This document shows positions 9,493 through 16,644 of a DNA stretch of 18,325 nt, piece after piece. This DNA is from CBFGTJ01 sp965651815 (GTDB lineage Bacteria > Actinomycetota > Acidimicrobiia > Acidimicrobiales > Microtrichaceae). Under the pieces are notes generated by a model that searched no databases, was not told the origin of the DNA, and was given only the letters and a program-made list of their open reading frames with translations. The stretch's first letter is position 1, and each line of letters opens with the position of its first letter. The DNA lies in contig CBFGTJ010000048.1 in NCBI GenBank assembly GCA_965651815.1, positions 1-18,325 of the forward strand, in the 5' to 3' direction. A program made the position numbers and the translations under genes.

Positions 9493-9876
9493 TCACCGAC
9501 CCCGCCGGCGCTCGTCCTGGTAGAGCACGATCGCCTGGTTCACCGGCACGAGGTCGCGCCGGTACTGGCGGTGCACGCGATCGAGGTCCTCCGCGGCACG
9601 CTGCTCGAGCTCGCGCACCTTCTTCTTGGTGCGCTCCAGCTCGGCCTCGAGCTCGAGCACCTTCTTCACCCCGGCCAGGTTGAGCCCCTCGTTGGTGAGG
9701 TCCTGGATCCGGCGGAGGAGCGCGATGTCGGCGTCGCTGTAGCGCCGGCTGCCCCCGCGGGTGCGGTCGGGCTCGACGAGGCCCTTGCGCTCGTAGATCC
9801 GCAGGGTCTGCGGGTGCACGCCCGCGAGCTCGGCGGCCACCGAGATCACGTAGACCGCTTGGTGGAAGTCAGGCAC
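9493..9876 (-). CDS. hspR: Heat-shock repressor HspR (MerR family)
   Basis: HspR binds HAIR inverted repeats and represses dnaK and clpB; in studied actinobacteria DnaK acts as its co-repressor. The 127-residue product opens with a MerR winged-helix domain (about 9-75): VISVAAELAGVHPQTLRIYERKGLVEPDRTRGGSRRYSDADI, then IQDLTNEGLNLAGVKKVL. It continues into a charged coiled coil (about 76-105) and a short C-terminal tail QAIVLYQDERRRGR. No cysteine or metal site is seen, as expected for HspR. The GTG at 9876 has a very good GGAGGTGA Shine-Dalgarno about six bases upstream. It lies 25 bp after dnaJ in the classical dnaK-grpE-dnaJ-hspR order, so it should repress its own operon. Confidence 0.95.
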   Translation of the reverse strand: MPDFHQAVYVISVAAELAGVHPQTLRIYERKGLVEPDRTRGGSRRYSDADIALLRRIQDLTNEGLNLAGVKKVLELEAELERTKKKVRELEQRAAEDLDRVHRQYRRDLVPVNQAIVLYQDERRRGR

Positions 9877-9901
9877 GGTGTGTCACCTCCCTCCCATCGT
9901 C

Positions 9902-11026
9902 TCAGACCCCGAGGTGCGCCCGTGGTGACTCGCTGGTCGCCGCGGCGTAGGCCTCGAGCGCGGCGCGCTCCTCCTCGGAGAGGCGCTGGGGCACGGCGAC
10001 CTCCACGGTCACCAGCAGGTCGCCGGTGCCCTTGCGGCCCTGGACCCCACGCCCGCGGACGCGGAACGTCCGCCCGCTGCGCGTGCCCGGCGGCACCCGG
10101 ATGGTGACGGGGTCGCCGTCCATCGTCGGCACGGCGACGTCCGCCCCGAGCGCAGCTTCCGGGAAGGTGATCGGAACGGTGATGGTCAGGTTGTCGCCGG
10201 AGCGGCCGAACAGCGGGTGCGGCCCGACGTGCACCTGCACGTAGAGATCGCCGTCGGGTCCGCCGTTGGCCCCGGCGCCGCCCTTGCCCTTGACCCTGAT
10301 GCGCTGGCCGTCGCGCACCCCCTTGGGGATGCGCACGCGCACCTGCCGCGGCCGGCGCACCGCACCGGCACCGCCGCAGGTCGAGCACGGCTGGTCGATC
10401 AGGCGGCCGTGGCCACCGCAGGTGGTGCAGGGACGGCTGAAGGAGAAGAAGCCCTGGTCCTCGTCGATGGCGCCCCGGCCGTGGCAGGTCGGACAGGTCC
10501 GCGGCGCGGTGCCGGGCGCCGCCCCGGAGCCGAAGCACTCGGGGCAGCGCACGTCCGAGACCACGTTGACGGTCGTCGTGATGCCGCGGATCGCGTCCTC
10601 GAAGGAGAGGTGGAGGTCGGCCTCGAGGTCCGCCCCGCGCCGCGGCCCCGTCGGCGGTGCGGCACCACCGGCGCGGCCCCGGCTGAACAGGTTCCCCAGC
10701 AGGTCCGAGATGTCGCCGGCCTCGAACCGGATGCCGCCCGGCCCGAAGCCGCCGCCGCGCCCACCGGGCCCACCGCCGAACGCGCCGGCCATCGGGCCCA
10801 GCTTGCGCGCCTCGTCGTACTTCTTGCGCTGCTCCGGGTCGCCGATGACCTCGTAGGCCGCGGACACCTCCTTGAAGCGGTCCTCGGCCTGCTCGTCACC
10901 GGGGTTGGCGTCCGGGTGCAGCTCGCGCGCGAGCTTGCGGTAGGCGCTCGTGATCTCCTTCTGCGAGGCGGTCTCGGGCACGCCGAGCACGGCGTAGTAG
11001 TCCTTCTCGAACCACTCCCGTTGCAC
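9902..11026 (-). CDS. dnaJ: Co-chaperone DnaJ (Hsp40, type I)
   Basis: DnaJ delivers unfolded substrates to DnaK and triggers its ATPase. The 374-residue protein is a complete type I Hsp40: a J domain (about 8-75) with HPD at 37-39, a Gly/Phe-rich linker (about 80-115), and four intact zinc motifs between about 160 and 220 (CPECFGSG, CPTCHGRG, CTTCGGHG, CSTCGGAG). Two C-terminal substrate-binding beta domains and the dimerisation end follow. The GTG start at 11026 has AAAGGAGG six bases upstream and places the J domain at the usual distance. It lies 28 bp after grpE and 25 bp before hspR. Placement with hspR suggests the HspR-regulated DnaJ copy; a second copy elsewhere in the genome would be typical of actinobacteria. 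Confidence 0.97.
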   Translation of the reverse strand: MQREWFEKDYYAVLGVPETASQKEITSAYRKLARELHPDANPGDEQAEDRFKEVSAAYEVIGDPEQRKKYDEARKLGPMAGAFGGGPGGRGGGFGPGGIRFEAGDISDLLGNLFSRGRAGGAAPPTGPRRGADLEADLHLSFEDAIRGITTTVNVVSDVRCPECFGSGAAPGTAPRTCPTCHGRGAIDEDQGFFSFSRPCTTCGGHGRLIDQPCSTCGGAGAVRRPRQVRVRIPKGVRDGQRIRVKGKGGAGANGGPDGDLYVQVHVGPHPLFGRSGDNLTITVPITFPEAALGADVAVPTMDGDPVTIRVPPGTRSGRTFRVRGRGVQGRKGTGDLLVTVEVAVPQRLSEEERAALEAYAAATSESPRAHLGV

Positions 11027-11054
11027 GCTGCCTCCTTTCCCCCTCGCTGCGGGG

Positions 11055-11644
11055 TCAGCCTCGCACCTTGACCATGGCGGGTCGGAGGACCCGCTGGTTC
11101 CACAGGTAGCCCGTCCGCATCACCTCGACGACGACCGGGCTCTCGTCGTCGCCCTCCTCGTGGGAGACGGCCTCGTGCACGTTCGGGTCGAACTCGACGC
11201 CATCGGCCGCGACGCGGGTCAGGCCCGACTTCTCGAGGATCGTGAGCAGCTGCGCGTGCAGCTGCGACGCGTCCTCGGAGCCGTGCGCGACCGCCGCCTC
11301 GCCCGCGTCGAGCACGGGGAGCAGCTCGCGGACCAGGTCCTCCGCCGCGCGCTGGCGCTGCTCGTCGCGCTGCGCCTCCACGCGGCGCTTGTAGTTCTCG
11401 AAGTCGGCCTGCACGCGGCGGGCGAGGTCGAGGTACTCGTCGCGCTCGCGCTCGAGGCGCGTCGCCAGGTCGACCGCCTCGACGAGCTCGGCGTCCTCCT
11501 CGGCCACCTCGGTCCCCTCGCCGGGAGCGGGCTGGTCACCCGACGGCACCGACGCGTCCGCCTCGGCGGCGGGCTGCTCCACCGGCTCGTCGGGGGATCC
11601 GGGCTCCGCCCCCGGCGGCCGGCCGGCCGCCGGGTCGACGTCGC

Positions 11645-11648
<4 letters not shown>
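11055..11648 (-). CDS. grpE: Nucleotide-exchange factor GrpE
   Basis: GrpE is the dimeric exchange factor that removes ADP from DnaK. The 197 residues begin with an acidic, Pro/Glu-rich disordered tail (1-45). A long coiled coil follows (about 50-110) with RDEYLDLARRVQADFENYKRRVEAQRDE, a core GrpE signature. Then come LVRELLPVLDAGEAAV and the beta-wing with GVEFDPNVHEAVSHEEGDDESPVVVEVMRTGYLWNQRVLRPAMVKV. The GTG start at 11648 overlaps the dnaK stop in a GTGA tetranucleotide, so translation is coupled to dnaK. No unusual feature beyond the acidic N terminus. Confidence 0.97.
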
Positions 11649-13483
<1,835 letters not shown>

Positions 13484-13500
13484 GGGGGCTCACTCTCCTC

Positions 13501-13515
13501 GCGGGCGACGCCCGC
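13501..13515 (-). promoter_or_regulatory. Leader hairpin touching the dnaK Shine-Dalgarno
   Basis: GCGGGC (13501-13506) pairs with GCCCGC (13510-13515) around a three-base loop, a perfect six-pair stem. In the mRNA its 3' arm ends exactly where the GAGGAG of the dnaK ribosome site begins (13500-13495). It could modulate ribosome entry, but it does not itself cover the Shine-Dalgarno. Function is inference. Confidence 0.4.
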
Positions 13516-13569
13516 AGCTGTGTTCGGGTTGGGGGCGGACGGGGCCTCGCGCTGCGTGCGACCACCAGC

Positions 13570-13588
13570 CCGTACGCCCAGCGTACGG
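13570..13588 (-). promoter_or_regulatory. Perfect 8-bp stem-loop in the dnaK leader
   Basis: CCGTACGC (13570-13577) and GCGTACGG (13581-13588) are exact reverse complements around a three-base loop. Each arm also contains the self-palindrome CGTACG. The element could be an RNA hairpin of the 5' leader or a DNA operator for an unknown dimeric regulator. It does not match HAIR or CIRCE. Confidence 0.5.
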
Positions 13589-13592
13589 CAGG

Positions 13593-13614
13593 ATCGGCGG
13601 GAAACCCCACCGAT
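13593..13614 (-). promoter_or_regulatory. 9-bp stem-loop at the start of the dnaK leader
   Basis: On the mRNA strand AUCGGUGGG pairs with CCCGCCGAU around a GUUU loop: nine pairs including one U-G wobble. On the opposite strand that pair would be a C-A mismatch, so the fold is better on the dnaK-sense RNA. It lies about five bases after the predicted transcription start and four bases before the next hairpin (13570-13588). Confidence 0.45.
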
Positions 13615-13625
13615 GCACGGTGTCG

Positions 13626-13656
13626 ATGATAACAAAGTTGAGCGTGGTGTTGTAAG
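13626..13656 (-). promoter_or_regulatory. Candidate dnaK promoter
   Basis: Reading toward dnaK, a -10-like TATCAT lies at 13631-13626 and a -35-like CTTACA at 13656-13651, 19 bases apart (or TTACAA with 18). The stretch is the most AT-rich piece of an otherwise GC-rich gap, which supports it. The start of transcription would fall near 13619, giving a leader of about 136 nt. The spacing is slightly long and the -35 weak, as would fit a repressed or activated heat-shock promoter. Confidence 0.5.
13637..13656. promoter_or_regulatory. HAIR-like HspR operator overlapping the dnaK promoter
   Basis: On the plus strand the site reads GTTGAGC-N6-TTGTAAG. One half-site matches HAIR at five of seven positions and the other is weak; the spacer is six, against seven at the clpB site. 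Over the neighbouring 27 bases the dnaK and clpB regions share CAACACC, three variable bases, CTCAACTTT, two variable bases and TAT without gaps, although their orientations relative to the genes are opposite. The overlap with the -35 and spacer fits repression by HspR encoded downstream. Binding is inferred. Confidence 0.5.
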
Positions 13657-13666
13657 GATTGGCGGA

Positions 13667-13680
13667 TCCGGGGCCCCGGA
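13667..13680. repeat. 14-bp perfect palindrome between the glycosyltransferase and dnaK
   Basis: TCCGGGGCCCCGGA is its own reverse complement. It starts 14 bases past the glycosyltransferase stop and 11 bases upstream of the dnaK -35 box. It may be a short terminator hairpin (five pairs, GGCC loop, no U-tract) or a regulator site for the dnaK promoter. Confidence 0.4.
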
Positions 13681-13694
13681 CGCGAAGGGGACGC

Positions 13695-14711
13695 TCAGGT
13701 TCGCTGCCGCCGGCGGTCGTCCAGCCGGCGCAGCGCACGGCGCGCGGACCGGCTCGAGTGGCGCAGCGCCTCGAAGCCACGTGGACCGGTGAGCCTCAAC
13801 GCCGCCGCCGAGCCGACGAGCTTCCAGTACTCGGGGTCACGCCGCACACCTACCCACTCGCGGCGCGCCCGGCGGAGGTGCTCCAGCGCGGTGCGGGCGT
13901 CCCTCCGGTCGTTGAGCCACATCGACGCGATCCGCACCTCGATGTTGGCCGCGCACACCGGCCGCAGGGCCCGGCGCTCTGGGGAGACGTCGGCGAAGGC
14001 CACCTCGAGCAGGTTGGCGTAGGCCGCCTCGAGGGACTCGATGTCCAGCGTCGCGTTCTCGCCGTGCCGGCGGACGTGCATGAGCACCCTCGGCGCCACG
14101 CCGACCCGCCAGCGCGCTGCGACCCGCAGCCACAGCTCCCAGTCCTCGACGTCCACCGGGAACCGGTGCCGGTTCTCGGCGAAGTAGCCGACGTCGTCGA
14201 AGACCTCCCGGCGCAGCATCACCACGGAGGCGGAGATGCGGTTCCCGGTGATCAGTCGCTCCCAGACCTCGCCCTGCCAGTCGCAGATCGACGCCCGTCC
14301 GGTCGGACGGCCCTCCTCGTCGATGACGTCGTAGCCGCCGTAGGTCAGGCCGACGCGGGGGTCGTCGCCGAACGCGCGCCACAGCTCGGCGACCGTCGTG
14401 GGCTCCCAGAGGTCGTCGGAGTCGCAGAACGCCACGAACTCACCCTTCGCGCTGCGGATGCCGGTGTTGCGGGCAGCGGCCACACCCGCGTTGTCCTGGC
14501 GGACGACCCGGACCCGCTCGTCGCCCAGCCGCTCGACCCAGCCGGCGAGGTCGTCGCTGCCGCCGTCGTCGACCAGCACCACCTCGTAGGCGCCCTCGAG
14601 CTCGGGCGGGAGGTCCTGGTCGAGCACCGACGCGAGCGTCTCGGGCAGGTAGCGCAGCGAGTTGTAGCAGGGGATCACCACCGAGACCTGCACGGCGGCA
14701 GGGTACGCCAC
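13695..14711 (-). CDS. Family-2 glycosyltransferase
   Basis: A GT-A-fold inverting glycosyltransferase of about 338 residues with no membrane helix, probably acting at the inner face of the membrane on a surface polysaccharide or glycolipid. The N terminus has VSVVIPCYNSLRYLPETLASVLDQ. It is followed by YEVVLVDDGGSDD, RVVRQDNAGVAAARNTGI and the metal-binding CDSDDLW (about 97-103). Later VDVEDWELWLRVA resembles the catalytic ED-W region. The C-terminal 100 residues are Arg-rich and helical. Sugar donor and acceptor cannot be read from sequence. I chose the GTG at 14711, which has a GGGAGG Shine-Dalgarno close upstream. A GTG at 14693 is possible; a start at 14807 would add a low-complexity Arg/Pro tail. 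It is divergent from gpmA and lies upstream of the dnaK operon on the same strand. Confidence 0.85.
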   Translation of the reverse strand: MAYPAAVQVSVVIPCYNSLRYLPETLASVLDQDLPPELEGAYEVVLVDDGGSDDLAGWVERLGDERVRVVRQDNAGVAAARNTGIRSAKGEFVAFCDSDDLWEPTTVAELWRAFGDDPRVGLTYGGYDVIDEEGRPTGRASICDWQGEVWERLITGNRISASVVMLRREVFDDVGYFAENRHRFPVDVEDWELWLRVAARWRVGVAPRVLMHVRRHGENATLDIESLEAAYANLLEVAFADVSPERRALRPVCAANIEVRIASMWLNDRRDARTALEHLRRARREWVGVRRDPEYWKLVGSAAALRLTGPRGFEALRHSSRSARRALRRLDDRRRQRT

Positions 14712-14755
14712 CTCCCCTCCCGGCGTCCCGGCCCGCGGTCGGACGCTGGGGTGGC

Positions 14756-14770
14756 GCGCCCGGCGGGCGC
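14756..14770. repeat. Short hairpin in the glycosyltransferase/gpmA divergent gap
   Basis: GCGCCC and GGGCGC pair around a GGC loop. The 143-base gap (14712-14854) between the two divergent starts must hold promoters for both genes, but I cannot pick convincing -35/-10 pairs in this GC-rich stretch. The only clear signal is the AGGAGG Shine-Dalgarno of gpmA. Confidence 0.25.
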
Positions 14771-14854
14771 TCGCGGGCCTCGTCGGCGGCGCTCGTCGTT
14801 GGCGCACCCGTCGGGCGCTGGGGCACGATCGGGACGGCTCGACAGGAGGTCTCC

Positions 14855-15616
14855 GTGCACCAACTCGTGCTGCTCCGCCACGGCGAGAGCGAGTGGAACA
14901 AGCTCAACCTGTTCACCGGCTGGTACGACTGCGACCTGACCGAGGCGGGCGTCGCCGAGGCCGGCGCGGCGGGCGACATGATGCGCGACGCCGGGTTCGA
15001 GCCGGACGTGGTGCACACCAGCGTGCAGCTGCGGGCGATCCGCACGGCGAACACCGCGCTCGACCGGATGGGGCGCCTGTGGATCCCGGTGCGGCGGCAC
15101 TGGCGGCTCAACGAGCGCCACTACGGCGACCTCACCGGCCGCAACAAGGCCGAGACGGCGGCGAAGTACGGCGAGGACCAGGTGAAGGTGTGGCGGCGAA
15201 GCTACGACGTGCCCCCGCCGCCGATCGCGCCCGACAACGAGCACAACCCGAACGGCGACGAGCGCTACTCGCACCTGCCGCCGGAGCTGGTCCCCGCCTC
15301 GGAGTGCCTGAAGGACGTCGTCGCCCGGATGCTGCCCTACTGGTACGACGCGATCGTCCCGGACCTCGAGGCCGGCCGCCGGGTGCTCGTCGTGGCCCAC
15401 GGCAACTCGCTGCGAGCGCTGGTCAAGCACCTCGACGGCATCTCCGACGAGGAGATCCCCGAGCTCAACATCCCCACCGGGATCCCGCTGCGCTACGAGC
15501 TGGGCGACGACTTCCGGCCCACCCGGGACATCCCGGTCAGCGAGCGCTACCTCGCCGACCCCGCGGAGGTCGCGGCGAAGGCCGAGGCGGTCGCCCGCCA
15601 GGCCAGCGGCGGCTGA
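14855..15616 (+). CDS. gpmA: 2,3-bisphosphoglycerate-dependent phosphoglycerate mutase
   Basis: GpmA interconverts 3- and 2-phosphoglycerate in glycolysis and gluconeogenesis through a phosphohistidine. The 253-residue length matches the dimeric cofactor-dependent class. LVLLRHGESEWN (4-15) holds the phosphate-accepting His9. LRAIRTANTALD and the proton-donor region WRLNERHYGDLTGRNK (Glu87) follow, and VVAHGNSLRALVKHLDGISDEEIPELNIPTGIPLRYEL contains the second active-site His182. The long insert with VPPPPI and the C-terminal part separate it from shorter histidine-phosphatase relatives. The GTG start at 14855 has AGGAGGT five bases upstream. It is a single gene on the plus strand, divergent from the glycosyltransferase and convergent with the ParA-like gene. 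Confidence 0.97.
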   Translation: MHQLVLLRHGESEWNKLNLFTGWYDCDLTEAGVAEAGAAGDMMRDAGFEPDVVHTSVQLRAIRTANTALDRMGRLWIPVRRHWRLNERHYGDLTGRNKAETAAKYGEDQVKVWRRSYDVPPPPIAPDNEHNPNGDERYSHLPPELVPASECLKDVVARMLPYWYDAIVPDLEAGRRVLVVAHGNSLRALVKHLDGISDEEIPELNIPTGIPLRYELGDDFRPTRDIPVSERYLADPAEVAAKAEAVARQASGG

Positions 15617-15656
15617 CGCTCCCCCACCGACCGTCCGTCCATCCCCGCCCGGTTCC

Positions 15657-15696
15657 GTTCGGCGAGGGTCAAGGGTTTCCTCGACGCTCGCCGAAC
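15657..15696. terminator. Candidate bidirectional terminator between gpmA and the ParA-like gene
   Basis: GTTCGGCGAG (15657-15666) and CTCGCCGAAC (15687-15696) form a perfect ten-pair stem with a 20-base loop. The right arm lies in the last codons of the ParA-like gene. The two genes converge with only 52 bases between stops, so a shared terminator is expected here. There is no U-tract on either side, so efficiency as an intrinsic terminator is doubtful. Confidence 0.4.
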
Positions 15697-16550
15697 AGAA
15701 CGGGTGGCGCGGTCAGGTCGATGACCGGGTTGCGGCCCGGGCCGAGGTCCAACCGGTCCTCCACCTCGGCCCACAGGCGCCGGTAGGCGGTCGCGGCGAG
15801 GTTGTGCGGCGAGGCGACGATCGCGGGGACCTGCTCCATCCCCATCCGCTCGACGGCGGAGGACACGGGGACGGCGGAGAGCGCGAAGCGGCGGTCGGTG
15901 CGCACCTGGTCGACGAGCTGACGGTGCAGCACCTTGCGGTCGTCGAGCATCGACAGGAACGCGAGCACCGGCAGGCCGGGCCGGTGCTCCTCGACGAAGT
16001 CGGAGAGCTGGTCGAGGCTCCGCACCGACAACGGCGCGGGCACGATCGGCGCGAGCACCAGGTCCGATGCGGCGACCACCGACTCGGTCACGACGCCGAG
16101 GCCCGGCGCGCAGTCGAGGATGACCAGGTCGTAGGTCGAGTCGACCTGCCGCAACAGCTTGCGGATGACCCGGTCGGGCCAGCGACGGGTCGACAGGATC
16201 GTGTCGACGACGCGGAACGACGGGTCCGCGGGCAGGAGGTCCAGCCCCGGGTAGTCGGTGTGCCGCGCGTAGGAGTGCAGGTCGCGCTTGCCGCCGAGCA
16301 GCCGCGAGGCGCCGCCCTTGACCTTCGCCCGGGCCCGGTAGCAGTGGGTCGCCGCGCCCTGGGGGTCGAGGTCCCACAGGAGCGTCCGCCGACCGCTCGC
16401 GGCGGCCAGGACGGCGAGGTTGACCGCCGCCGCGGTCTTGCCGACACCACCCTTGGCACCCGCGACCGCCACGACCCTCAACGTCGGTTCCCCAGCTCGC
16501 TCGTCATCCGGAACTCCCGTCGGTCCGCGCCGGCGGCGGACCGGGGCCAT
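15669..16550 (-). CDS. Orphan ParA/MinD-family ATPase
   Basis: A P-loop ATPase of the ParA/Soj/MinD group (293 residues from ATG 16550). The deviant Walker A AGAKGGVGKTAAAVNLA (about 30-46) has the signature lysine Lys33 as well as Lys38. DLDPQGAATH follows, with the Walker B/switch II region VILDCAPGLG. The C-terminal part has the dimer-interface helices seen in Soj-like proteins. No ParB, centromere-like repeat or Min partner is present, so this is likely a paralogue that positions some other cargo rather than the main chromosome partition protein. The start is uncertain: the first 23 residues are Arg/Pro-rich and not typical, and the TTG at 16481 would begin just before the conserved strand. 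It is divergent from the EtfD-like gene, with a gap of 94 bases. Confidence 0.85.
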   Translation of the reverse strand: MAPVRRRRGPTGVPDDERAGEPTLRVVAVAGAKGGVGKTAAAVNLAVLAAASGRRTLLWDLDPQGAATHCYRARAKVKGGASRLLGGKRDLHSYARHTDYPGLDLLPADPSFRVVDTILSTRRWPDRVIRKLLRQVDSTYDLVILDCAPGLGVVTESVVAASDLVLAPIVPAPLSVRSLDQLSDFVEEHRPGLPVLAFLSMLDDRKVLHRQLVDQVRTDRRFALSAVPVSSAVERMGMEQVPAIVASPHNLAATAYRRLWAEVEDRLDLGPGRNPVIDLTAPPVLFGERRGNP

Positions 16551-16644
16551 TCAACCCCACGGCTCGCCCTCGACGCACGGACCGACCCTGAGGCGGCTGC
16601 GGGGGTCGCTCCGAAGTGAACCCCGGAGTATGTTCCCGGGTGCT

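Noticed and set aside
10540..10680. Possible frame problem in the DnaJ Gly-rich and zinc region
   Set aside because: Translation is continuous and all four CXXCXGXG motifs are intact.
13484..13694. Search for a CIRCE (HrcA) operator upstream of dnaK
   Set aside because: No TTAGCACTC/GAGTGCTAA pair is present; the palindromes there do not resemble it, and hspR is the repressor gene in the operon.
14712..14807. Upstream in-frame start for the family-2 glycosyltransferase
   Set aside because: Adds an Arg/Pro-rich low-complexity tail before the conserved VSVVIPCYN strand and has no ribosome site.
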